Of a DNA stretch of 64,000 bases, positions 10,373-20,134 are shown one piece after another. The translations under genes and the position numbers were made by a program. The DNA comes from Histoplasma ohiense (Eukaryota > Ascomycota > Eurotiomycetes > Onygenales > Ajellomycetaceae): NCBI GenBank assembly GCA_017607445.1, contig JAEVHH010000004.1, forward strand, positions 682,001-746,000, in the 5' to 3' direction. Below the pieces are notes generated by a model that saw only the letters and a program-made list of their open reading frames with translations, was not told where the DNA came from and did not search any database. How positions within the stretch are numbered: the stretch's first letter is position 1; each line of letters begins with the position of its first letter.

Positions 10373-11925
10373 TGTGTATGGAATGTAAATTTTTTAGGAA
10401 TTGAGTCGGCTTATGTTGGGGAGAGGAAGTTGTTGGCTCTTTCTGGCAGTTATTTCGAGCGGTGGATGGCGTTCAATTGGAGGGGGTTTATCCGATTTGA
10501 GGATCGTCAATGGCACACGCACACACACGCACACACACACATGTATATGTATATCCTCGTCCTCCCACGCCAGACGTCGACGTTATTCGCTTCACCCCTA
10601 CCACCGCAAAGCCTAGCAACAATGAGCAATCAAACCGAACCGAAAGCTACCACCACGGCCACGGCCACGGCCATGGCATCTTCATCTGACAAAATTGCCA
10701 ACGGCACCACCCCCGTTGAGATGCGCAGATACAACTAGTACGTACCACAACCTGGAATGAAGACACCAAGCAACCGACCAGACCGTCTCGGGCGGGGAGG
10801 GGAGGGGACGGAGAGAGGGGCGGGGGCAAAGACAGAGACAGAGACAGAGACAGAGACAGAGATAGAGATGCGTGGATACCGCTATCGCGCTTCGAAGGGG
10901 CTGGGAAGGTGTCCCGGAGAGGACTGGGTTGGGTTGAGTTGGGTCGCAAGTGAGAGGAATCAGAGGATGGAGATAGAAGTAGCGGACGGACGAGCCGAGG
11001 GATAACTAACTTCTTTAACTAGTTAACCGCGCCGGCATGACGTGATCTGCTGCTATTTAAGTAACTAACCTAGTAACTTCACATAATTAGAAACAACACT
11101 CCGCTCTTCCTTTTGGAAGCTAATTGATATACAACCTTGGATCCATTTTCACCTTCTACAATGTCTTCTGCGTCCATAGCACTCGACTCGCATTCTCCTC
11201 TTCCAATCGTATCCAGAACACCCCAAAAAAAATATTAAGCATCTGACGGCACTGAAGCTGAAACACCCCAAATGAAAGGTGTAACCAATCTCGCGGCGCG
11301 TAATCTAGGTAGCACTGCTGAAATAGGTGTGGTCACGTGGCATCCCAGCTGAGCGATCCATCGGGGTAAGGCTTATGCCCCAACATATAATTGTATCGCC
11401 GTAAGTGGCTGACAACATTCCACCAAAGACCAAAGACAACCAAACGCAGCCGGAAAATTTATACCATCCCTGTCTAGTTACCGCTCTCAATGCAACATCA
11501 TTTTATCCGCCGTCCGTGCATATATTTAAAGGAGATGTGCATGTACAGAATATATATACAGATACTTCCATTGGAAACCGGGCAGGAAAGGCAGGCTGGC
11601 TGAGGCTAGGCGTTCAATATTAACAGCACGTTGCTGGAGCTGTTTGAGTTAAACGGGCTGCCAGTCTGTCTGCGAGGGGATTGACTGATTTGTTCATGCA
11701 TGCACGAGCCACGACTGGATGGAGATGGAGATGGAGAGCTGATGGGAAATAGCCGCGAAGGCATAAATGTGTGAGTTTCTTGATTCTTTTTGCATTCCAA
11801 TTTCCAACCACCCCTTGTAGCCAGGAACGCCAGGATGCCGAGAACGCCAGGACAATAGACGTAGAGGAACATTGGCTTACCGGGAAGTACTGTACATTCA
11901 CTCCCCTTTCTACCCAGAGGGAAAA

Positions 11926-11956
<31 letters not shown>

Positions 11957-12025
11957 GAAAAAAAAAACAAAAACAAAAACCACCAGATGAAATCTATATA
12001 CCCTATCCATCTATCCATTCCCGGG
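10373..12025. other. Intergenic, low-complexity region with one doubtful small ORF
   Basis: Holds (CA)n near 10515-10540, a GACAGA tandem (about 10831-10865), and an A-rich run at about 11922-11943 followed by AAAAG/AAAAC repeats. A 38-codon ORF at 10622-10738 (starts MSNQTEPKATTTA, ends VEMRRYN) has a good ATG context and a GTACGT donor overlapping its stop, so it could be a first exon, but the only in-frame continuation would need a 33-base intron. Not called as a gene. Confidence 0.4.
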
Positions 12026-13372
12026 TTATCCAGTCGCAGGCTGCTGTGCTCGCTGCCGATCCTGCTGTGGCTGCTGCTGCCGCTGCCGCTGGTGCGGCCT
12101 CACTGGCTGCTGCAAATGCTTTGGGGGCTCTCGCGCGGGGATCGGATCACCAGGATGCCGCGGCTTCCCATCCCAGCCGAAATCGGGCCAGCCGCGCGGC
12201 AGGGAGGCGAACGGGGGCATGGTGTAGCGGCCCTCGCAGGTGCCTATGTTCCTGCACGAAATATTGCAGTATCCGTACTGCTTGCAGTAGCACTCACTCG
12301 CAGTGGGGCAGTGGACGGGGTCGCGGCCGAAGATCACTATTATATACAAAGTGTATTCAGTCAGCGATATATATATATACATAAATATATATTTTCTTGA
12401 GAGCAAAAGATAATACAACAACGCACTATGCCACGAATACTCGAAGATGCGCCCGCTCAGCTCGTCCGGCAGCGGGGTGCTGAGGAGCCAGCGGCGGAAA
12501 TGCTCGTACTCCGACCTCGGGCGCTTGTGCACCTGAGCGGCGGTGACGGCGAACTGAGCGCAGCAGGACACGCCGACCTCTCTGGGCACGGGGGAGCCCG
12601 GGAACAGGGCCTCGAAGCCGGCCTTGAAGGCAGCGCCGGCGTGCACGTCCGCACGGTGGATGTCGGTGAAGGGGCGGATCTCGACGGGGCAGCCAAGCAG
12701 CCAGATGCAGCGGAGGTTGAGGTAGCCCTGCTGGGCCAGGAAGGGCAGCCGGAGGTTCCTGAGGAGGGGGACGTTGTCATAGAGCGGGTCGTCGTTGTGC
12801 CACTGGTAGCGCTGGGGGTGGATGAAGACGATGTGGGCGGGGAGGCGGTCGTAGTGGTCGATGATGTAGCTTGGAGCATTGTCACACTCGTCAGTATTCA
12901 GGATTTGTAGGGAGATTGGAACTAAACGCCGGGGGGTTTAGGGGGGTTTAGGGGGAATGGGAGAGTGGGAAAAGGGGGGGGGAGGGGAATTTGTTTCCCT
13001 CCCCCCCCCCCGCAAGGTACTGGATACTACTGCATACGTCAAGTAGACCATGGCCTCCCTGCCCTTGTTGCTCGGCACGGTCAGGGGGGCATCGGGGTCG
13101 TCGACCACGTATACCTTCCGCCCCCAGTCGGGCAGATACTCGTGCAGCCAGGAGGTGTTGTCGCTGGACATGGCGGCGACGACGAGCTCGCGGTGCGGGC
13201 GGGCGGGGTGGTAGTAGCGGAGCGAGGCCAGGAAGGAGGCCACGCAGTACTTGGCCACACTGCAGAGGAGACAGAACACGGCCAGATAGGCCAGCAGCAC
13301 GATGCCGGAGATGGCGGGGGGCTTGCGCAGCAGACGCGGGGAGCCGGGTCTATAGGCCCTGGGGAGGGCCAT
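12026..13372 (-). CDS. DUF3431 family membrane protein
   Basis: Minus strand exons 13372-13038, 12869-12427, 12336-12026 (362 aa). N-terminal signal anchor: basic RLLRKPP then a hydrophobic stretch ISGIVLLAYLAVFCLLCSVA (about residues 22-41). The lumenal part has the DUF3431 landmarks: TSWLHEYLPDWGRKVYVVDD, NKGREAMVYLTYIIDHYD, RYQWHNDDPLYDNVP, GYLNLRCIW, EVGVSCCAQFAVT and YEHFRRWLL. The family is fungal, probably secretory, and often found near glycosylation or secondary-metabolism genes; its biochemistry is unknown to me. The Cys-rich segment after IFGRDPVHCP and a Gln/Arg-rich tail are less conserved. The first splice junction was fixed by restoring YLTYIIDHYD. The first intron holds an unusual G/C hairpin. 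Confidence 0.85.
12931..13011. repeat. G4-prone run and long G/C hairpin inside the DUF3431 intron
   Basis: 12931-12961 has G6-TTTA-G6-TTTA-G5-AAT-GGG, fitting a G-quadruplex motif. 12974-13011 has G9-A-G4-AA, a TTTG loop, then TTCCC-T-C11, a near-perfect inverted repeat. Both lie in intron 1 of the minus-strand gene. Confidence 0.8.
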
Positions 13373-15600
13373 GTTGGGGGAGAGTTTTGGGGGAAGGTAA
13401 AGGATTGAAGCACACAGAGACGAGTAAATGTACAGTAGTAGTGGTGGTAGTAGTAATAGGAGGAGGAGGAGGAGGAGGAGGAGTAGGAGGAGTAGGACAA
13501 GGGGCGCAGGAACAGCCTCTATCCAGATCTATCCAGATAACAAGGAATGGACTCGCATGGCGGAGTCTGGAGCCAGCGAGAACATTGTGGGAGAGGAAGA
13601 GGAAGAGGACAGAGAGAGAGGGAGGAGATTGAGGGATGTTGTTGGTACAGTAACAAACAACAGGAGATGGAGTACGGATTGACGGATTTAACTTGGAGTC
13701 TGGGAGTAATCTCGGGGTCTTGGAGCACCAAACGAACATCCAACCACCCGCACACAGTCCACACATAGTCCACACACTGTCCTCACACTGTCCTCACACA
13801 CACAGTCCTCACACACAGAGAGATCGCCTCTGCATTCGTCATCGACCGGGGTCCAGGCAGTGGTGCCGCGTCGACCCACGGTTCCGGTGGGGGAAAGGGG
13901 TAGGAAGGGGGCAGCAACCAGGGATCAGGATCAGGATCAGGGATGAGGGACGAAGGAACCTCCTGTGTCCCGTCCAACCAGACATCGCGACCCCATGGTC
14001 CAACATGGTCCAACATGGTCCAACATGGTCCAACACGCAAGAGACGGGAAGACACTGGCAGGGGGCAGGCAAGGACAGGCAAGGACAGGCATGCACTATC
14101 CGCCGATCAGGCCGATCAGGTTTCGAGATCTGGTTGTCTGGTCACTGGCAACCCGGGTTGGGTTGTGTGCTGTGTGCTGTGTTTCTCTGCGGATTCCGTG
14201 TCGGGACTAGGCAGCGGGGATCGCGGGTTGGTGGGTAGGTAGATGCAGAGATGGATAGACATTCTTCCGGTGGTGGTTGTTGTTGTTGGTGTTGTTGTTG
14301 TTGTTGGTTGAGAGAAAAGAGATGATATACTCGTTAGCCAAGGGCTGCCAAGGCCCCAGGCTCGCCCGCGACGGCGGATGGGCGACGGTGCTAGAGCCAG
14401 CCACCAGATGCTTAACTATCTTGTTTTGCGTTGGAGAGACTGGATAGGTCTGGTAGGGGATAAACCAGCAGCAGCCGCAGCCAATCGATGTCGTTGATGG
14501 TGCATCTACGGAGTACCTGGTAATAGCTATATTTCCCTGACCACCACGGATTCCTCGTCCAGATGGCCCAACACAAAGGTGGCCCGGTTTCAGGGGCGTC
14601 GCCAGATCGTGGAATAAATACGGTTGGTAGGAGGTACCATATACCATATACTACTACTACTACAACCATACTCCTATATACTACCAATGCTCCAACGGCT
14701 GTGATTAAACAGCCAAATCTTTGTTTGATTCAGCCTCTGAATCAATCACCAGGAGCAGCAGCATCACCCACGACAGACGAAAATAAATAGATTCCAAGTG
14801 CTGCTGGATCCTTTCAAGGAACCAGAACGGGGAATACCCAATTTGTTTGCGCTGTGAAGTTCCCGATCCCGATCCGACCCAGCCCAGGAAAATAAAATAC
14901 TGCCCATTCCCGGCCCCAATCGGGATATATATATATATATATATACACAATATCAAAACCAGCCAGGTTGTGAGATGAGATATAAATAGGGTCGCTTTAG
15001 ACCTGTTCTCAATGCTTGTTTTAACTAACTACCTGCTGCCAGCAGCATGGCGCTGGTGGTGAACGAGCTCCTTTGCGCCAGTCGACTAGAAGAACAACAA
15101 CCCAGAGAACACCAGAGCGGCCCAGCAAGAATAGAACGCCCAAACATATCCATGGATATAATCCGATGTTTCTTCTATGACTACTACTGCCCGTTCGTGC
15201 TCAGTGCCCAACAACGACAGTTGGTAGACAGCGGAATCAGGCTTTCTGCACGTATCCTTTCGAATCCTACCCTGCTGGAATTGATAACTAGAACTTGACC
15301 TTAATTACAGGTTCCTATTAGCGGCATATTTGTTGGCTCCACCACTCTAATTGCACCGAAGCGAAAGGCGGGCGGAGAGGGAGAAGGGGGGGGAAATCGG
15401 ATTGCCTGCGTCTTCAATCGCCCTACCTCGGTAGTTAACAAACCCCGGATAGAGTATTTATTGACCTTGCCCGCGGTGTTCATCAGGCGATCAAACTCCA
15501 ACGGCCACGTTGAATCCACCTCCTCCTCCAACTATACCCAATACTCACGTAAATTCGAACAAACAACCAAAAATCATCCACAAAAAAAAAAAAAACAAAA
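13373..15600. other. 2.2 kb simple-repeat-rich intergenic region
   Basis: Contains (GGA)n at about 13455-13490, TCCACACA/TCCTCACA repeats at about 13755-13815, the 10-base tandem at 13994-14033, an AAGGACAGGC duplication near 14071-14090, (GTT)n near 14278-14310, (CTA)n near 14648-14663, and (AT)n at about 14926-14944. A TACGGAGTA copy is at 14507-14515. The 83-codon frame 15047-15298 starts in a reasonable context but has no recognisable domain; I leave it uncalled. Confidence 0.5.
13994..14033. repeat. 10-bp tandem repeat, four copies
   Basis: CATGGTCCAA is repeated four times without change. The short unit and absence of spacers mark it as a minisatellite. Confidence 0.9.
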
Positions 15601-16172
15601 ATGCCTTCTCTATTCGCCACCCCTCCTCCTCAATCCTCAATATATCTCCTGTCGTACCCAGCACCAGGTGTGCTTCTGGTCACCATTAACCGTGCCAGAC
15701 ACATGAACGCGATCCATTACCAGGGACACTGGGATTTCCACGCGCTCTGGACATGGTTCGACGACGAACACACCTTGCAAGTCGGCATCGTGACCGGTGC
15801 CGGCGACAAGGCGTTCTGCGCCGGGCAGGATCTGCTCGAGATCGAGATCGAGAGGAATAATACCAAAATCCCGCCAGCGCAGCAGCGACCACCGGCCACC
15901 CTGAGAGTCCACCCTCCGTCCGGGTTTGCCGGCCTGAGCCAGCGGAAGGGGAAAAAACCGGTAATCGCGGCCGTGAACGGGTTCGCGTTCGGGGGTGGTT
16001 TCGAGATATGTCTGAACTGGTTGGTAAAAAGGAAAAACCCCCCCTTCGTTTTCGTTGGATGGATGTTTTTTTTTTACATTTTTCGCGGTTCACCGCTAGT
16101 CTTTTTTTTTTTTTTACAAATTTTGTATATTAACTGTCTGTCTGACTGACTGACTGACTGACTGACTGACTA

Positions 16173-16206
<34 letters not shown>

Positions 16207-16614
16207 CTACATCTTAGCGATTTGGTAATTGCCTCCCCGAAAGCACAATTTGCTCTACCAGAGGCAAAACGGGGCATATATGCGGCCGCGGGCGGCCTGC
16301 CTCGCATTACACACATTGCCGGGCTGCAGGTTGCGTCGGAGATCGCACTGACCGGCAGAGCCATATCCGCCGAAGAGGCTAGGGCGTGGCACCTGGTGAA
16401 TCGGATTTCGAAAACGCACGAGTCGCTGATGGGAGAGGCACTCGCGTTGGCGAGGGAGATTTCACAGCTGAGTCCAGATGCGATGATCGTCACTCGGGCT
16501 GGGCTGCGAGAGGCGTGGGAGGTTGGCGATGTGTCGAAGGCTGTCCGCAACACGTCCGAGAGATATTCGAGGAATCTGTTCGAGGGTCAGAATTTGCGTG
16601 AAGGTACGGAGTAG
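15601..16614 (+). CDS. Enoyl-CoA hydratase/isomerase (crotonase) family
   Basis: Exons 15601-16019 and 16218-16614 (271 aa), full family length. Crotonases hydrate or isomerise acyl-CoA thioesters; the two oxyanion-hole segments are visible: GAGDKAFCAGQDL (about residues 66-78) and AAVNGFAFGGGFEICLNCDL spanning the intron. LPEAKRGIYAAAGGLPR follows, with the Glu and Gly-Gly-Leu-Pro-Arg usual in this family. The intron uses a weak donor (GTTGGT) but restores the conserved NCDLVIAS junction. No mitochondrial presequence or clear PTS1 is seen, so compartment is open. The stop codon lies inside a TACGGAGTA motif. It precedes a flavin monooxygenase and a Zn2Cys6 factor, which may share a pathway (inference). 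Confidence 0.9.
16142..16203. repeat. (CTGA)n then (CTG)10 microsatellites in the crotonase intron
   Basis: About seven CTGA units (16142-16171) are followed by ten CTG units (16174-16203), ending 14 bases before the acceptor AG. A poly-T stretch lies upstream in the same intron. Confidence 0.9.
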
Positions 16615-17697
16615 TAGTTAAGTTTCAAATCATTTTTCAGTCTAGTTCGAGTTTCCAGATTTAGTATTTTTCAAGGAGAATTCCCACCACGAATTACCGG
16701 GCCTTAAGCTAACGGATGGCCTTGAATTACAGGGCTTGCTGCTTTCCGAGAGAAGAGACAGCCTCACTGGGTCAAACCAAATCTATGAACAACAACAGAC
16801 CCCCCAAATGTTATATTGACAGATCGGTAGGTATTGCCGAGGTAATATACTACTAGTATTGCACTGTACTGTACAACGATAAATTACCGGCTTTCGGTAA
16901 TAACCCCTCTTTCCATCGAGCCGACGACGAACGACAACAACAACACGACACACGAAGCCCCCGGTTATTGAAGCTCTACCGACACCCGACACACCGGCAA
17001 TTTACGTTATTGGATTGGTGGTGGTTTAGCGATGGTGCTTGGCGGATTGCGGGCTTATTCATCCAACCGTGCTTGAGATATCGATTATAATATATATGTA
17101 TATATAGATAATAAATAATTCTACATTCTGACGCCAAAGAGTCGACTGACTCTACTGTATTATATAATAATACAACCACTCCAGCTTCGTGATGCATACG
17201 GTGTACATCTGGTTGCCTGCTCTACAGCAATCATATCCCTGATATCGGCAGGTAGATGTCTAGACTACTAGTATTTCTGGAATACTTAGGGCAGAGGGCA
17301 GTTTTTGGAGTCTAACAACCATTCGTTCGTCTCACCAACACGACTTGAATCCTCTGCAGAAGCCGAGACCACCAACATCCGCCATAGAACGCGGGGTTGG
17401 CAGGTCACCACTCAACTTCCCCGCACTCTCTCAGGTCACCATCAACTTCCCCGCACCCCCTCATTTAGAATGGGGCTGGGCGTACAAAGGAGGGCGAGAA
17501 GGATGCGAGAATACCGCTCGTGGCTATTGTCAGAACGATATGGCAATCGCCGGGCGAAAACCATGGGGCTTCTTCTCATCTATCCGCCAGTGGTATCTAG
17601 TGGATATCTGATTGCCCAGAAACGTGGGGCCATATATATATATGCCTCCCAGCTATCCTATCCTTAGATTTGTTTGATATCAGCACAACAGACAGCC
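16615..17697. other. Intergenic, upstream region of the monooxygenase
   Basis: Overlapping frames at 17305-17667 and 17345-17611 show no known domain. ACAACAA runs near 16935-16950 and AT-rich repeats near 17088-17115 and 17630-17643. No gene supported. Confidence 0.45.
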
Positions 17698-18375
17698 ATG
17701 CCTACCCATACAACTGATGCGACTGCGACTAGAAGTCCCAGTGCCGCCAAACCACTGGCTCTGGCTCTAGGAAGCAACAATCCCGACATCGAGCATCCTG
17801 CCTCCATCAACAGGCCGATGTTCAGTGAAGACTGGGACATAACATCAAGCAGCGGGTATCGCATCTCCGACAACATGATCAACGAGCCGCCTCCAGGCAA
17901 ACAGCCATTCCGGATAATCATGCTCGGAGCCGGCGCGGCGGGCATCGACTTCCTGCACCACGCCCTACGCGAGTTCCAACACCCCGACGACGTCGAGTTC
18001 GTCTGCTACGAGAAGAACCATGACGTGGGAGGGACGTGGTTGGAGAATCGATATCCCGGGTGTGCGTGCGATGTGCCGAGTGCCAGTTACCAATTTGCTT
18101 GGCGGCCGAACCCGAACTGGACGCACTATTATAGCCCCGCGCGGGAAATCTGGAAATATTTGAGGGATATTGTGGACGAGGAGGGTATGATGAAGTATAT
18201 TCGTTTGCGGGCCCGGGTTACTCGAGCGGAGTGGAGGGAAGAGAGGTCAAAATGGGTCGTGCGTGTGGAGGAAAGTGAGGAGGATGGGAAGGTGTCAAGG
18301 GTGTGGGATGACGAGTGTGATGTTTTGCTGAATGGAAACGGGTTTCTCAAGTACGCTGCGGCTCCTGCATGGGTA

Positions 18376-18408
<33 letters not shown>

Positions 18409-18730
18409 CTATCACTTGAACCTTCGTTGACTTCGGAGTACAGTAACTGGAAATGGCCCGATATTCCCGGATTGATGTCCTTCAAGGGCCGGCTTTTCCA
18501 CACAGCCAAATACGAGGAAGGTCTCGATTTGAAAGGAAAAAGAGTAGCGGTCATTGGATCAGGTAGTTCAGGAGTTCAAGCTGTTGCAGCAGTTTACAAG
18601 GACGCCTCTCGATTATATACATGGGTGAGAAACCCGATGTGGATCACAGCTGGATTTGCGCAAAAATTTGCTGGGCCAGATGGAGGAAACTTTCAATGTT
18701 TGTTAGCCTTGGAACATCGTTTCCATTCTC

Positions 18731-18790
<60 letters not shown>

Positions 18791-19835
18791 CTGTTGCAGT
18801 TTCTGACCATGGCGCTTTTAGATAGCGAAGAGCAAAAGGAGGAGTGGAGGAGGGATCCTGAGAAGTATAGGGTATATCGAAAAATGATTGAGCATGAGCT
18901 GAACGTGCGATTCCGGTTTGCGCTGAGGAACAGTAAGGAATCCGACGAGGCCAATGCAGTAAGTACTGTACATGTACATGTACTGTCCATTTTACTGTCC
19001 ATTATTGTGGTCATTTCACCAAAGCGGTTTCTAACATCCGACCCCCCCCCCTTCTTATATGTAGTTTTCTTACAACGAAATGGCAACCAAACTAGGGGAT
19101 AACGAATACCTCAAGGAAAAAATAATACCGAAGGACTTCAATGTCGGGTGCCGACGGCCCACACCAGGAAACGGGTATCTTGAAGCCCTTGTCGGTGAAA
19201 AAACAACTTGCTATACGGATCCAATCGGGGGGATCACGCCAAAGGGGTTCCTAACAGCAGATGGCACGGAGGTCGAAGTCGACGTGATCATCTGCGCAAC
19301 TGGTTTCGACACATCGTTTCGGCCCCGATTCCCTATAATCGGGTTAGATCAGGTTGACATAGCCACGCGGTGGGAGAAGATGCCAGAGTGTTACCTCTCA
19401 GTCAGTGCTTCAAACGTACCGAATTACTTCATGTACAGTGGTCCGTACAGTCCAGTTGCACAGGGCTCCCTCTTGTCACTACAAACGCTTCTCACAAACC
19501 ATTTCCTTCAAATAATCCGGAAAATGCGCCAAGAGCACATCCGGCGTCTCAGTCCGAAAGAAAGTGCCGTTAAAGACTTCTGCGAACATGCGTCTGTGTA
19601 TCTACGTCGTACATGTTGGGCAGACCCCTGCAGTAGCTGGTTTAAACAAGGTCGGAAAGATGGCAATATTGTGATGTGGCCAGGTAGTAGATTGGCATTT
19701 TTTGATATTTTGAAGGAGCCCAAGTATGAAGACTATGAGATAGAGTATTGGAGTAAGAACCGTTGGGCTTTTCTCGGGAATGGCTTCACGACGGAGGAAT
19801 TTGATGGGAGCGATATGAGCAAGTATTTGAACTGA
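17698..19835 (+). CDS. Flavin monooxygenase, Baeyer-Villiger (class B) type
   Basis: Four exons 17698-18350, 18444-18697, 18822-18958, 19065-19835 (604 aa). FAD- and NADPH-dependent enzymes of this type insert oxygen next to a ketone or oxidise N/S atoms. Visible: FAD Rossmann motif MLGAGAAGIDFL (about 78), ATG-like GGTWLENRYPGCACDVPS, a BVMO-like fingerprint FKGRLFHTAKY (231-241), NADP Rossmann motif GSGSSGVQAV (about 256), and DVIICATGFDTSFRP. The fingerprint ends in Tyr where Trp is usual. Splice sites restore GFLNNWKWPDI, NFQYSEEQKEEW and ANAFSYNEM. Introns carry a TTA microsatellite (first) and a 57-base A tract (second). The 3' end faces the Zn2Cys6 gene. Confidence 0.92.
18732..18788. 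repeat. 57-base poly-A tract in a monooxygenase intron
   Basis: Uninterrupted A run inside intron 2, sense strand, about 33 bases before the chosen acceptor. Longest homopolymer in the window. Confidence 0.95.
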
Positions 19836-20030
19836 TAATTATATCCGAATTTAGTTACTCAACAGATGATTCCTTCTGAAACGATGCGCAGTTGACATGT
19901 CAAACTTTGATTGTAGAGGAGAAAAGGCTCAATGGATATGTTGGTAACGATTGATTTCATAGAAATACATTCAATTTGTAAATTTCAAGAACCTATGAGT
20001 TAGAGATCGAGTCGGCCATAATTGAACATG

Positions 20031-20032
<2 letters not shown>

Positions 20033-20084
<52 letters not shown>

Positions 20085-20086
20085 AA
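20033..20086. repeat. T32-A22 palindromic tract between convergent genes
   Basis: Thirty-two T followed directly by twenty-two A, a self-complementary sequence, sits between the monooxygenase stop (19835) and the stop of the minus-strand regulator (20135). It could act in 3' end formation of either transcript (inference). Confidence 0.85.
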
Positions 20087-20134
20087 CAGCAATAACAACA
20101 ATAACAATAAAATTCAACCAAACGATCACCCTAC

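Noticed and set aside
10622..11005. Two-exon gene joining the small ORF at 10622 to the GACAGA-repeat frame
   Set aside because: It would need a 33-base intron and yields mostly Thr-Glu repeats; not credible without transcript data.
12428..12910. 160-codon plus-strand ORF
   Set aside because: Antisense shadow of the GC-rich exon 2 of the DUF3431 gene; no domain of its own.
12931..12961. Interstitial telomere repeat
   Set aside because: Only two TTTAGGG-like units with G5-G6 runs and no regular TTAGGG array; better described as a G-rich run.
13994..14033. Possible CRISPR-like array
   Set aside because: Repeats are 10 bases and directly contiguous with no spacers; it is a minisatellite in a eukaryotic genome.
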